A model generated the notes under the pieces. That model saw only the letters and a list, made by a program, of their open reading frames with translations. It was not told where the DNA came from and did no database searches. Shown piece by piece: positions 9,135 through 17,436 of a stretch of 63,799 nucleotides of DNA. The stretch is from an uncultured Acidimicrobiales bacterium (GTDB lineage Bacteria; Actinomycetota; Acidimicrobiia; Acidimicrobiales; SZUA-35): NCBI GenBank assembly GCA_937930695.1, contig CALHCB010000081.1:1-63799 (forward strand), read 5' to 3'. Made by a program: the position numbers and the translations under genes. Position 1 is the first letter of the stretch; every line of letters begins with the position of its first letter.

Positions 9135-9902
9135 ATGAATGCACGAGTCGCACTCCCCGGGCTGGTTACCGGCATGTTGGGATTGGCCGCCGGTTTGGTT
9201 GCCTTTCTCTTCGAACAGCAGATTTTTGGCGCTGTCGCGGGCTTGCTCGCCCTTGCTGCCGGTGTTGCCGGGCTTCGTCTCGGCCAACAGCTGGCAGAAC
9301 AGTCCGCCGTACAACGACTCGTCGAAGACGAGCTCCGAGTGGTGAGGGCCGAGGTCGAGCACAAAGAAGCCGCACTGCGGGCCGAGCTCGAGGCCATGTC
9401 TCACGACGACGACACCGATCCTCAAACCGCTGAAATGCTGACGGACCCCTCAACTGGCTTGTTCAGTGAGAGCTTCTTCAATGTCGCCCTCGAATCACGA
9501 GTTGCTGCAGCCCGTCGCCACCTTCGCCCCGTTGCCGTTGTGCTCCTCGAGGTTGTTGGTGGACTACCGAACGGCGAACCGACCGAGGCCAATGCCGACA
9601 TCGTTGCCGAGAGCATCAAGGTCACCCTTCGAGAGGCTGATACGTCGTGTCGTCTCCGCAACGGCTACTTCGCACTCCTGCTCGAAGACACACCCGAGAA
9701 CGGTGCAATCTGGACCGTCGAGCGAATTCGTCGGCAGCTGATGGGGGCCGAAGCAGGACTCACGCTGTGGGCAGGCGTCGCCTGTTACCCCGCGCATGCC
9801 TTCAGCCCCGATGAGATCATGAGCGCCGCCGAGACGGCGTTGATCGCCGCCAAGGAATGGCGTCAGGATCGCATCGAAGTCGCCATCGCTGCGGCCGACT
9901 GA
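9135..9902 (+). CDS. Membrane protein with degenerate GGDEF-like domain
   Basis: The 255-residue protein begins with a hydrophobic hairpin (about residues 7-50). A charged, probably coiled-coil stretch (about 52-85) and a GGDEF-fold-like domain follow. The diguanylate cyclase family opening DPxTGLxxxxFF is present (DPSTGLFSESFF). Where GGDEF would stand the sequence is RLRNGYFALLLED, lacking the catalytic Gly-Gly-Asp/Glu-Glu. An active cyclase is therefore unlikely; a nucleotide-sensing or scaffold role is possible. The C-terminal ACYPAHAFSPDEIMSAAETAL is like the usual GGDEF tail. It ends 2 bp before the convergent ABC permease. Confidence 0.7.
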   Translation: MNARVALPGLVTGMLGLAAGLVAFLFEQQIFGAVAGLLALAAGVAGLRLGQQLAEQSAVQRLVEDELRVVRAEVEHKEAALRAELEAMSHDDDTDPQTAEMLTDPSTGLFSESFFNVALESRVAAARRHLRPVAVVLLEVVGGLPNGEPTEANADIVAESIKVTLREADTSCRLRNGYFALLLEDTPENGAIWTVERIRRQLMGAEAGLTLWAGVACYPAHAFSPDEIMSAAETALIAAKEWRQDRIEVAIAAAD

Positions 9903-9903
9903 A

Positions 9904-10683
9904 TCAGCCCGTCTTCACCCGCCGCCCAAGTGCGGTGAAGGCCAGCGTGAACGTAATCAAACCGACGCCGCCAATGGCACCGAGGCCCTTGAGGATGTCC
10001 GCAGCGACCCACCCTTCGGTGATGAGCGCTCGCAAGGCTCCCAACAGGTAGGTCACGGGGTTGTACCGAGCCACGGTCCGCAACCAGCTCGTCAAGGCCT
10101 CCAGTGGCACGAAGGCACTCGTTAGGAAGGCGAACGGGAAGAAGATCAAGAAGGCTGAGTTCACCGCGGCCGGATTGCCCGTTCTGAGGGCGACGGCATA
10201 CGGGAACCCAGTGAACGCCAGGCCCCAAGCCGATGCCATCGCCAAGAACGCCAAGACCCCGAGAATCCCGGTCTCGAATCGAACGCCAACGATGAACCCC
10301 ACGATGGTCACGAGCGACGACAACGCGAAGACGAGCACAATGTCCGCAACCATCATTCCCAGCAGAAGGGCGGATCGCCGAACCGGCGTGATGAGCATCT
10401 TGTCCAGATAGCCCGACTGAATATCAGTCACGATCGTGTTCGCTCGCGACACGCCGGTGACGGCGAAGATGATCGCAACCGGCAGCTGGAAGGCCTTGAA
10501 GTCGAATCCAGGGGCTTGCCCCTCCGCGACGTCTTGCAACGCCCCGATGTTGACGGCGAAGAAAAACATCGGAATCAACATCGCGGGAATGATGGCCTCA
10601 GGTTCCCGAGGCAGCGTGCGAACCGCGCGCCGCGCCACCGTGACGAGATCTCGGAAGAATCCACTTGGTTGAGCAAGACTCAT
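9904..10683 (-). CDS. ABC-2 type transporter permease (DrrB-like)
   Basis: This is the membrane subunit of an ABC-2 exporter, 259 residues with about six transmembrane helices. It contains FPFAFLTSAFVPLEALTSWL and the downstream RYNPVTYLLGALRAL typical of the DrrB/ABC-2 family. It overlaps the ATPase gene by 4 nt (ATGA), so the two form one transcription unit. Such pairs export drugs, lipids or glycoconjugates; the substrate is unknown. Confidence 0.92.
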   Translation of the reverse strand: MSLAQPSGFFRDLVTVARRAVRTLPREPEAIIPAMLIPMFFFAVNIGALQDVAEGQAPGFDFKAFQLPVAIIFAVTGVSRANTIVTDIQSGYLDKMLITPVRRSALLLGMMVADIVLVFALSSLVTIVGFIVGVRFETGILGVLAFLAMASAWGLAFTGFPYAVALRTGNPAAVNSAFLIFFPFAFLTSAFVPLEALTSWLRTVARYNPVTYLLGALRALITEGWVAADILKGLGAIGGVGLITFTLAFTALGRRVKTG

Positions 10684-11657
10684 GCTGCCACCTCGCCTTC
10701 AGAGCCGCCGACAGTGAGCCGTTGCCCGGTCACCTGAAGAAACACATCGTCGAGTGTCGGTGTGCGCAGCGTGAGCGACTCTGCGCGTAGACCTGCGTTG
10801 TTGAGGGCGACGACAAAGTCATTCACGACTGCGGCCCCATCGGCCACCGAAACGGTGATCTCATCGTCATGGACGCTGACGTCTGTCACCAGTGGCAGAT
10901 TTCGAACATCGGTGCATGCTTGGTCAACGCCCTCTGCCTCGGCGTCGATGCTGGCAATGATCAGATCGGCGCCAACGGAACGCTTGAGGTCAACGGGAGT
11001 GCCTTCAGCGACCAAGAGACCGCCATCGATGATGCCGACTCGGTCGGCCAAGACGTCGGCTTCCTCGAGATACTGCGTGGTCAGGAAGATCGTGATCCCG
11101 AGTTCTCGATTCAAGCGGCGAACCTCTTCCCACACCTTGGCCCGACTTGCCGGATCGAGTCCCGTCGTTGGTTCGTCGAGGAAGAGAACCTCCGGCTCAT
11201 GAAGGAGCGCGGTTGCCAGGTCAACTCGGCGTTTCATACCACCGGAGTACGTCCCAACGAAGTCGTCGATCGCCCCTCCGATATCGACGAAGTCGACAAC
11301 CTCGGTGATTCGTTGGCTCAGCACCGAACCACTGATGCCGTACATGCGGCCTTGCAGCTCCAAGACCTCGCGGCCGGTCTGTTTTTCATCGAGCGAGGCC
11401 TCTTGGAGGGCCACACCGATTCGCAGGCGCACCTCGTCAGCATCGTCGACTACATCGAAGCCAGCGACGGTTGCAGACCCACCGGTTGGTCTGAGCAACG
11501 TGCACAGCATCCGAACCGTGGTGCTTTTCCCCGCACCATTTGGCCCAAGAAACCCGTAGATCTCGCTGGTCGCAACGTCGAGGTCGACGCTCTTGACAGC
11601 CTGATTTTCGCCGAAAGATCGGGCGAGGCCTTTGGCCCGTATCGCAAAATCACTCAT
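10680..11657 (-). CDS. ABC transporter ATP-binding protein (DrrA-like)
   Basis: This is the ATPase of the exporter formed with the downstream permease. The 325-residue version has Walker A GPNGAGKST, signature YSGGMKRRVDLA, Walker B VLFLDEPTTGLDP, and a C-terminal DrrA-type extension ending in TLDDVFLQVTG. The frame is open 21 codons further upstream. The ATG at 11657 fits the family N-terminus (SDFAIRAKGLARSFG), and a -10-like hexamer lies 8 nt before it. A long inverted repeat brackets that promoter, suggesting repressor control. Confidence 0.93.
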   Translation of the reverse strand: MSDFAIRAKGLARSFGENQAVKSVDLDVATSEIYGFLGPNGAGKSTTVRMLCTLLRPTGGSATVAGFDVVDDADEVRLRIGVALQEASLDEKQTGREVLELQGRMYGISGSVLSQRITEVVDFVDIGGAIDDFVGTYSGGMKRRVDLATALLHEPEVLFLDEPTTGLDPASRAKVWEEVRRLNRELGITIFLTTQYLEEADVLADRVGIIDGGLLVAEGTPVDLKRSVGADLIIASIDAEAEGVDQACTDVRNLPLVTDVSVHDDEITVSVADGAAVVNDFVVALNNAGLRAESLTLRTPTLDDVFLQVTGQRLTVGGSEGEVAA

Positions 11658-11691
11658 GCCGAGGCACGGTAGTCCGCCACCTCGGCATGAG
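11653..11691. promoter_or_regulatory. 12-bp perfect inverted repeat bracketing the ABC exporter promoter
   Basis: Arms CTCATGCCGAGG (11653-11664) and CCTCGGCATGAG (11680-11691) are exact reverse complements separated by 15 bp. The predicted -10 of the ATPase gene (TACCGT, minus strand, 11671-11666) lies in the spacer, and one arm covers the start codon. This is the expected geometry of a repressor operator; a hairpin in a longer transcript is the alternative. Confidence 0.6.
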
Positions 11692-11751
11692 ATTGATGAA
11701 ATGGGAGACGCGGTCTCCATTTAGCAATCTGGGCAGGACCCAGACGCCGAA

Positions 11752-12345
11752 TCAGGCTCCGGGGATACGGAGTACCTGGCCGGGGTAAATCAGGTCAGGA
11801 TCGCTCAACATTGGCTTGTTGGCTTCGAAGATCTCCGGGTAGCGCATGGCGTCGCCGTAGTAGGTCTTCGCAATCTTGCTGAGGGTGTCGCCGGAGACGA
11901 CAACGTGCATGTCGGACTCACCAGATGCATCTGATGGAACCTCGATGTCGTCCTCGACCTGGCCCACTTCCTGGGTGTTGCCGATGGCGAGAATGATACG
12001 CTCACGGGTTGCCTGGTCCGCAACCTTGCCGCTTACGGATGCCTTGCCATCATCGAAGCGGATGTCGAGATCCTCAACAGCAAAGCCAAGGTCCTTGACG
12101 TACTTCTCGAGCCCGCGAGCCTTGACGGCCTCTTCGCGGCGCTCCATGCGCTCTGCCTTTGCCGCCCGAGCCTTGCGATCCTTGATGCGCTGGGCCACTT
12201 CGGCCGCACGATCGTCGGATGCCGACTTCTTCTCGGCCTCAACCGCAGCCTTGGCCGCAACCTCTGCCGTGCTGTCCTTGTCGTCGGCGCCATCGCCGAT
12301 GCCGACCTTGGCTCCTGCTTCTTTTACGAAATCAAAAATGCCCAT
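11752..12345 (-). CDS. kbp: BON-LysM protein, Kbp (YgaU)-like
   Basis: It resembles E. coli Kbp/YgaU, a cytoplasmic potassium-binding protein made of one BON and one LysM domain. The start GIFDFVKEAGAKVG and end FEANKPMLSDPDLIYPGQVL match that protein closely. The BON domain is at about 75-135 (DGKASVSGKVADQATRERI) and the LysM domain at about 144-194. It differs by a highly charged Ala/Lys/Glu/Arg helix of about 45-50 residues (roughly 25-75), so it is 197 rather than about 150 aa. It is a single gene with no close operon partner. A generic LysM wall-binding role is less likely because there is no signal peptide. Confidence 0.85.
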   Translation of the reverse strand: MGIFDFVKEAGAKVGIGDGADDKDSTAEVAAKAAVEAEKKSASDDRAAEVAQRIKDRKARAAKAERMERREEAVKARGLEKYVKDLGFAVEDLDIRFDDGKASVSGKVADQATRERIILAIGNTQEVGQVEDDIEVPSDASGESDMHVVVSGDTLSKIAKTYYGDAMRYPEIFEANKPMLSDPDLIYPGQVLRIPGA

Positions 12346-12453
12346 GAGTTGTTCTCACTCTCTCTGTCTTGCCGACCCGCAACCTACCAGCGGGTAGCCA
12401 AACCTGCCGCCGACACTGCGGAGGGTGCGAATGCGGCCGCCAAGGGTGGGCGG

Positions 12454-13575
12454 TCAGAGGCCAAACTCTTTCACGACTTCATCTTGATCATGACCGCGGG
12501 CCCGCCCAGGATGGCGAACCTGCCCCGGCGTTGCAGACAGCCGAGCGATCGGGCCCGCCATTGGATGACCCTCGGCCTCGATGAACATCCCACGGGCTTG
12601 AGCATGGGGATCATCGAACAGATCTTTCATGTTGTAGATCGGGGCAGCTGCGGCATCCGCTTTCTCGAACGCATCAAGTGCTTCTTCAAGCGTGCGTTCC
12701 GCAGTCCAGGCCACCATGCGCTCTTCCACTTCCTCGCGATGGATCATTCGAGTATCGACCGTGGCAAACCGTTCGTCGTCGCCCAACCCGATCATGTTCA
12801 TCACTCTCGCGGCCACCGAGTCAGCCGACGTACTGACGGCGATCCACCGGTCATCGCTCGTTTCATACGCGCCGCGGGGAACCGAATAGGGCAATCCGCT
12901 CCCGAGCCGCGGTTGCATTTGGCCCGTCTTGGCCCACAGCGACGGGAGCGGGCCCATCAATTGATTGATGCTCTCGACCAAGTTCACATCGACCACCTGC
13001 CCGACGCCAGAGTGAACGGCGACCATCGCCGCGAACGCGCCCGCAAGGGCCGTCGCTTCATCCGTAAGCGCGATAGGCGGCAGCGTCGGCGGGCCGTCGG
13101 CGGGGCCGTTGATCGCGGCGAATCCCGACATCGCCTCCGCCAGCGTGGCAAAACCTGGTCGATCGCGGTACGGCCCCGTCTGGCCGAACGCCGTGACCCG
13201 AACGATCACGAGGGTCGGATTGCGAGCGAGAAGAACATCCGGCCCGAGCCCAAGTGCTTCCAGCTTGCCTGGCCGCATGTTCTCGACAAGCACCTGGCTG
13301 TGGTCCACGAGCTTCAACACCCGCTCGACGTCGTCGGCCTCGCGTAGATCGAGTTCGATGAAGCGCTTGTTCCGGTTGGCGTTCTTGAAGAAGAACGTCT
13401 CATCGTCTTCAGGATCTCGCCACCCGAGATTGCGGGATGTGTCACCGATTCCCCGACGTTCGATCTTGATGACATCAGCGCCGAAGTCACCCAAGTACCG
13501 AGCACACCCCGGGCCAGCCAAGACCGTCGAAAGGTCCAGTACTCGAAGATCAGAAAGCGGTCCGATGCGCGTCAC
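12454..13575 (-). CDS. CaiB/BaiF family CoA transferase (class III)
   Basis: It moves CoA between carboxylic acids. The 373-residue protein has the family opening LSDLRVLDLSTVLAGPGCARYLGDFGADVIKIE, with the catalytic Asp expected in the NMRPGKLEALGLG region (residues about 110-125). The substrate is unknown; alpha-methylacyl-CoA racemase-type activity is an alternative within the same fold. The start is a GTG with a leaderless promoter 6 nt upstream. Confidence 0.92.
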   Translation of the reverse strand: MTRIGPLSDLRVLDLSTVLAGPGCARYLGDFGADVIKIERRGIGDTSRNLGWRDPEDDETFFFKNANRNKRFIELDLREADDVERVLKLVDHSQVLVENMRPGKLEALGLGPDVLLARNPTLVIVRVTAFGQTGPYRDRPGFATLAEAMSGFAAINGPADGPPTLPPIALTDEATALAGAFAAMVAVHSGVGQVVDVNLVESINQLMGPLPSLWAKTGQMQPRLGSGLPYSVPRGAYETSDDRWIAVSTSADSVAARVMNMIGLGDDERFATVDTRMIHREEVEERMVAWTAERTLEEALDAFEKADAAAAPIYNMKDLFDDPHAQARGMFIEAEGHPMAGPIARLSATPGQVRHPGRARGHDQDEVVKEFGL

Positions 13576-13581
13576 CCCATG

Positions 13582-13587
13582 AGACTA
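13582..13587 (-). promoter_or_regulatory. Predicted -10 of the CoA transferase (leaderless)
   Basis: On the minus strand TAGTCT is followed by 6 nt and the GTG start at 13575. Confidence 0.5.
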
Positions 13588-13650
13588 GAACTCTGCGCGC
13601 CCCGACACCGCAGCGGACCGCCCGCCGTACGCACGAGGACTGCCATGAAA

Positions 13651-13656
13651 TAGAGT
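13651..13656 (+). promoter_or_regulatory. Predicted -10 of the two-helix membrane protein (leaderless)
   Basis: TAGAGT is followed by 7 nt and the GTG at 13664. This favours that start over the upstream in-frame GTG at 13655, which lies inside the hexamer. Confidence 0.5.
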
Positions 13657-13663
13657 GCGCAAC

Positions 13664-14311
13664 GTGAATCAATCGATGCCGGTGAAGATCGTCGATCGTC
13701 ATCCAGACGCCGACCGCTTCGATGCCCTCAGCACCGGGGCACTCACCGGGATGATCGGACTGACATTCGCATTCCTCGTCGTCGGGCTCGCAAGGGTTCC
13801 GAGTCCGCTCTCTCTTGTCGTCCTCCTCGTGGGCATTGCTCCAGCGGTGTGGTCGATCACTCGGTGGGTCTCACGACGACGATCCCACACCCTCATCTAT
13901 CTTCGCGGCTTGCCCCGAGGCTGGACGGCCACGGTGCAGTCGATGGCGGCCAACGTCGATGCGCTCAACCAGCTTCTCAGCCACACTCCGCCGGGCCCCG
14001 TCGCTGACCATCTCGCAGAAGTCTCGATGGCCGCGCAGGGCTCGTTACGAACCTGCGTTGCTCGAGCCGAGGTCGCACATCGCGACTCACTCCCGGATCA
14101 CGAAGTCATCCGAGATCAGAACGAACTCCACGAACTCACGCGGGCGGCACACAGCCTGCGAGCGACTCACGAATCGCTGCTCATTCGTCAACCGCTCGTG
14201 GAGCTCACAGAACGAACTGAACGAATCGAGGCCGCCCTCGCAGGCGATCTCGACGGCGTTGTTACCGACGGCCCCATGCGGGACGAGCGCTCGTCCATCG
14301 ACGGCCGCTGA
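13664..14311 (+). CDS. Hypothetical two-helix membrane protein
   Basis: I do not recognise this family. The 215 residues hold two adjacent transmembrane helices (about 24-43 and 47-64), then a basic RRRSHT segment and a long soluble, mostly helical C-terminal part rich in Leu, Glu and Arg. The last 50 bases overlap, in antisense, the end of the small carboxylase epsilon gene on the other strand. The longer version from GTG 13655 would add three residues. Confidence 0.65.
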   Translation: MNQSMPVKIVDRHPDADRFDALSTGALTGMIGLTFAFLVVGLARVPSPLSLVVLLVGIAPAVWSITRWVSRRRSHTLIYLRGLPRGWTATVQSMAANVDALNQLLSHTPPGPVADHLAEVSMAAQGSLRTCVARAEVAHRDSLPDHEVIRDQNELHELTRAAHSLRATHESLLIRQPLVELTERTERIEAALAGDLDGVVTDGPMRDERSSIDGR

Positions 14312-14441
14312 ATCTCCAACCACTCGCCGGCGCGGGGTTGGACGAATCGACGGATGGCTTGGGCCACAACATTTCGAGTGCAGCGGCGATTGCCACGGCC
14401 TCTTCTTCTGAAGGTGTCGGGCTGATGTTTGTTGTGCTCAC
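14262..14441 (-). CDS. accE: Acyl-CoA carboxylase epsilon subunit (AccE/PccE-like)
   Basis: This 59-residue protein begins at a GTG whose last two bases belong to the accD stop codon (GTGA). It reads PTPSEEEAVAIAAALEMLW, a linker, then GWRFSGRRWTSARPAWGRR. An N-terminal acidic helix and a Trp/Arg-rich C-terminus are the hallmark of the small epsilon subunits that activate actinobacterial acyl-CoA carboxylases. Its position directly after the beta-subunit gene is also typical. The biotin-carrying alpha subunit is not in this window. The 3' end overlaps the convergent gene by 50 nt. Confidence 0.8.
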   Translation of the reverse strand: MSTTNISPTPSEEEAVAIAAALEMLWPKPSVDSSNPAPASGWRFSGRRWTSARPAWGRR

Positions 14442-15988
14442 AGCGGCACGTTTCCATGCTTGCGCTGCGGCAGGTCTTCGCGCTTGGTCTTGAGCATCTT
14501 GAGACCGGCGATCAGCTTCACCCGAGTCTCGGCCGGGTCGATCACATCGTCGATGTACCCCCGCTCAGCCGCAATCCACGGGTTGGCGAACCGTTCTTTG
14601 TATTCATCGATCAATTCGGTTCGACGGGTCTCCGGATCGGCTGCGGCCTGGATTTCCCTGCGATAGACGATGTCGGTCGCTCCCTCAGGACCCATGACTG
14701 CCAGCTCGGCAGATGGCCATGCGAGGGAGAGATCGCAGCCAACACCTTTGGAATCCATGACCACGTAGGCGCCGCCGTATGCCTTACGAGTAATGACCTG
14801 CATACGAGGCACGGTGGCTTCACAGTAGGCGTACAAGAGCTTGGCTCCGTGGCGGATGATCCCGCCGTACTCCTGGTCGACTCCGGGGAGGAAGCCCGGC
14901 ACATCGACAAATGTCACGAGTGGGACGTTGAACGCATCACACGTTCGCACGAACCGTGCCGCCTTCGAGGAACTCTCGATATCGAGCACACCGGCAAGGT
15001 GCATCGGCTGGTTGGCAACGATGCCGATCACCTCGCCGTCGAGGCGGGCAAAGCCGCACACGATGGCCTGAGCCCATGCGGAGTGATATTCCATGAAATC
15101 GCCGTCGTCGACGACCGTCGTGATGACCTTCTTCATGTCGTAGGGCAAATTCGGACTCGCCGGCATCATCTCCGCGAGTTCGGGGCAGAGACGATCTGGG
15201 TCGTCGCTTGACTCCACCACTGGAGGCGTCTCGAGGTTGTTCGAGGGCATGAATGAGAGCAACAACTTCACGTCGTCGAGGACCGCATGCTCGTCGTTCG
15301 ACACGAAGGTCGCGACGCCTGACTTGCTCGAGTGAGAGCCAGCGCCTCCCAGCTCCTCCAGCGTGACCTCCTCGCCGGTCACCGTCTTCACCACATCAGG
15401 CCCGGTGATGAACATGTGTGAGGTCTCACGGACCATGAAGATGAAGTCCGTCATGGCCGGGCTGTACACGGCGCCTCCGGCGCATGGGCCGAGGATGACG
15501 CTGATCTGTGGGATGACGCCCGAGGCTTGCACGTTTCGGTAGAAGATTCCGCCGTAGCCATCGAGGCTGACGACACCTTCGGGGATGCGAGCGCCAGCGC
15601 CATCGTTCAAGCCGATCAGCGGTGCCCCAACCGAAAGGCTGAGATCCATGACCTTCTGGATCTTCTCGGCGAAGACTTCACCGAGGGATCCACCCATGAT
15701 GGTGAAGTCCTGACTGAAGACGAAGACCTTGCGTCCGTCGATCGTGCCCCAGCCCGTCACGACACCATCGGTGTAAGGACGCTCGGTGGCCTCAGGGTTG
15801 CGGGTGCGGGCCAGCATGTCGAGTTCGTTGAACGATCCCGGGTCAAGCAGGTATTCCAGGCGCTCACGGGCAAGCATCTTGCCCTTGTCGTGCTGGCGCT
15901 GGACAGAACGCTGAGAGCCCGCGTTGCGGGCTTCTTCCTTGCGTTTTTCCAGGTCGGCCAGGCGCTCACTCAGCGGGTGGTCAGTCAC
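14438..15988 (-). CDS. accD: Acyl-CoA carboxylase beta (carboxyltransferase) subunit
   Basis: It transfers carboxyl from biotin to acetyl- or propionyl-CoA, giving malonyl- or methylmalonyl-CoA. The 516 residues are standard for AccD/PccB. Motifs include the N-terminal ARERLEYLLDPGSFNELD, the first oxyanion-hole region GLNDGAGARIPEGV, GPCAGGAVYSPAMTDF, and the C-terminal SKGVGCDLSLAWPSAELAVMG. The Asp/Ala-type residue that sets acetyl- versus propionyl-CoA preference cannot be assigned without alignment. It starts with GTG from a leaderless promoter, and its stop overlaps the epsilon gene. Confidence 0.95.
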   Translation of the reverse strand: MTDHPLSERLADLEKRKEEARNAGSQRSVQRQHDKGKMLARERLEYLLDPGSFNELDMLARTRNPEATERPYTDGVVTGWGTIDGRKVFVFSQDFTIMGGSLGEVFAEKIQKVMDLSLSVGAPLIGLNDGAGARIPEGVVSLDGYGGIFYRNVQASGVIPQISVILGPCAGGAVYSPAMTDFIFMVRETSHMFITGPDVVKTVTGEEVTLEELGGAGSHSSKSGVATFVSNDEHAVLDDVKLLLSFMPSNNLETPPVVESSDDPDRLCPELAEMMPASPNLPYDMKKVITTVVDDGDFMEYHSAWAQAIVCGFARLDGEVIGIVANQPMHLAGVLDIESSSKAARFVRTCDAFNVPLVTFVDVPGFLPGVDQEYGGIIRHGAKLLYAYCEATVPRMQVITRKAYGGAYVVMDSKGVGCDLSLAWPSAELAVMGPEGATDIVYRREIQAAADPETRRTELIDEYKERFANPWIAAERGYIDDVIDPAETRVKLIAGLKMLKTKREDLPQRKHGNVPL

Positions 15989-15995
15989 CGGTGCG

Positions 15996-16001
15996 AGGGT
16001 A
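15996..16001 (-). promoter_or_regulatory. Predicted -10 of accD (leaderless)
   Basis: On the minus strand TACCCT is followed by 7 nt and the GTG start at 15988. Confidence 0.5.
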
Positions 16002-16053
16002 GTGCTGAATCGGCCTGGACCGGAATTTCAGGCTCGACCCAAGTCCTGGGGCT

Positions 16054-16059
16054 TACGAT
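16054..16059 (+). promoter_or_regulatory. Predicted -10 of the LOG gene (leaderless)
   Basis: TACGAT is followed by 6 nt and the ATG at 16066. The accD and LOG promoters are back to back, about 50 bp apart. Confidence 0.5.
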
Positions 16060-16065
16060 CAGCAG

Positions 16066-16656
16066 ATGAACGACCTCCGATCGATTGCCGTCTTCTGTGC
16101 CTCTTCACCTGGCAACAACGATCACATCACTGCAGCAACGATCGAACTCGGACAACTCATGGCGACCGAGGGGATCGAGCTCATCTACGGCGGTGGCGCT
16201 GTGGGGTTGATGGGGCTCGTCGCTGACACCGTGATGGACGCAGGAGGAATCGTGACCGGGGTCATCCCCACTGGTCTCTTCCCCAAAGAGGTCGGCCACA
16301 CCGGCGTCACCGAACTCATCGAGGTCGACACGATGCATACCCGAAAGCGCGTCATGTATGAGCGTGCCGATGCCTTCATCGCACTGCCGGGCGGGTTCGG
16401 AACGCTCGAAGAGTTCGCAGAGGTCGCGACGTGGGGTCAAATCGGCCTCCACAACAAACCATTTGGGCTGCTGAATATCGATGGATTCTGGGATCACCTC
16501 GTGGCGTGGTTCGACCGGTGTGTGACCGATGAAGTACTGAAATCAAAGAACCGAGAACTCGTGGTCTCGGCTCCAACACCTCCGAAGATGCTCGAGGCTC
16601 TGCGAAACCACATCCCGACCTCAGAAACAAAGTGGACTGAACTCGATCAACTCTGA
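16066..16656 (+). CDS. LOG family nucleotide phosphoribohydrolase
   Basis: It is predicted to cleave cytokinin-type or other nucleoside 5'-monophosphates to base plus ribose 5-phosphate. The 196 residues carry the LOG signatures IYGGGAVGLMG (residues about 41-51) and PGGFGTLEEFAEV (about 107-119), preceded by HTRKRVMYERADAFI. The bacterial substrate is uncertain; the family also includes AMP/CMP-acting enzymes of the lysine-decarboxylase-misannotated group. Confidence 0.92.
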   Translation: MNDLRSIAVFCASSPGNNDHITAATIELGQLMATEGIELIYGGGAVGLMGLVADTVMDAGGIVTGVIPTGLFPKEVGHTGVTELIEVDTMHTRKRVMYERADAFIALPGGFGTLEEFAEVATWGQIGLHNKPFGLLNIDGFWDHLVAWFDRCVTDEVLKSKNRELVVSAPTPPKMLEALRNHIPTSETKWTELDQL

Positions 16657-16669
16657 CAGGCCAATCCTC

Positions 16670-16675
16670 TACGGT
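16670..16675 (+). promoter_or_regulatory. Possible -10 of the PPOX-type gene
   Basis: TACGGT lies 8 nt before the ATG at 16684; spacing is slightly long for leaderless initiation. Confidence 0.4.
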
Positions 16676-16683
16676 TCGGCGTC

Positions 16684-17334
16684 ATGAGCGAAGAGACCGG
16701 GGCACCATCCGAACGCACAACCCTCAAACGAGGCGCCAATCGGGCTGTCTATGCCTCCGATGATGTGAAGGCTGTGCTCGATGCTGGCTACGTCGCTCAC
16801 GTTGGTGTGTCGACCGCACAGGGAATCATTGTGCTTCCGATGGCGTACGGACGCACGGAGGACACGCTGTATCTGCACGGCTCGGCGGCGAACGCCATGC
16901 TGCGGGCAGGCTCGGACACGGACATCTGTGTGACGGTGACGCTCGTCGACGGCTTGGTCGTGGCTCGTTCCGCCTTTCACAACTCGATGAACTACCGCTC
17001 GGTTGTTGTGCGCGGCCACGCCCGCAAGGTCACCGAAGACGTCGAGATTCTTGATGCGCTGAAGATCATCACCGACCATGTCGCGGACAACTGGGACTCG
17101 CGACGGGAGGCAACCGACAAGGAGCTCAAGGCCACACTCGTCATCGCACTGCCGCTGACCGAGGCATCGGCCAAGATCCGCGATGGCGGTCCGGTAGATG
17201 ACGAAGCCGACCTTGGCGGACCAGAATGGGCCGGCGTCATTCCCCTCACCGAGTCGTGGGGTGAACCAATCCCGATCGACGATCTCGTCGAGGGAACTCC
17301 GGTGCCCCAACCGCTCCTCGATCTTCAGGACTGA
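16684..17334 (+). CDS. Pyridoxamine 5'-phosphate oxidase-family flavin-binding protein
   Basis: The 216-residue protein has the FMN-binding split-barrel pattern of the PPOX family, in the nitroimidazole-resistance-like branch. It opens with LKRGANRAVYASDDVKAVLDAGYVAHVGV and continues with VLPMAYGRTEDTLYLHGSAANAML and FHNSMNYRSVVVRGHARKV. Such proteins bind FMN, haem or F420; the cofactor cannot be fixed from sequence. It is followed 102 bp later by the ligase gene, which has its own promoter. Confidence 0.85.
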   Translation: MSEETGAPSERTTLKRGANRAVYASDDVKAVLDAGYVAHVGVSTAQGIIVLPMAYGRTEDTLYLHGSAANAMLRAGSDTDICVTVTLVDGLVVARSAFHNSMNYRSVVVRGHARKVTEDVEILDALKIITDHVADNWDSRREATDKELKATLVIALPLTEASAKIRDGGPVDDEADLGGPEWAGVIPLTESWGEPIPIDDLVEGTPVPQPLLDLQD

Positions 17335-17423
17335 TTCACTTCGCCTCGGCCAAGCTCTGGGCGAACAGAGTGCTGCAACGTGCGACAAGACGTGGAGCCC
17401 AGACGCAGCAGGGACCCACGATC

Positions 17424-17429
17424 TAGGCT
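17424..17429 (+). promoter_or_regulatory. Predicted -10 of ligC (leaderless)
   Basis: TAGGCT is followed by 7 nt and the GTG at 17437. This supports that start over the in-frame ATG-like start at 17380. Confidence 0.5.
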
Positions 17430-17436
17430 TCGTTCC

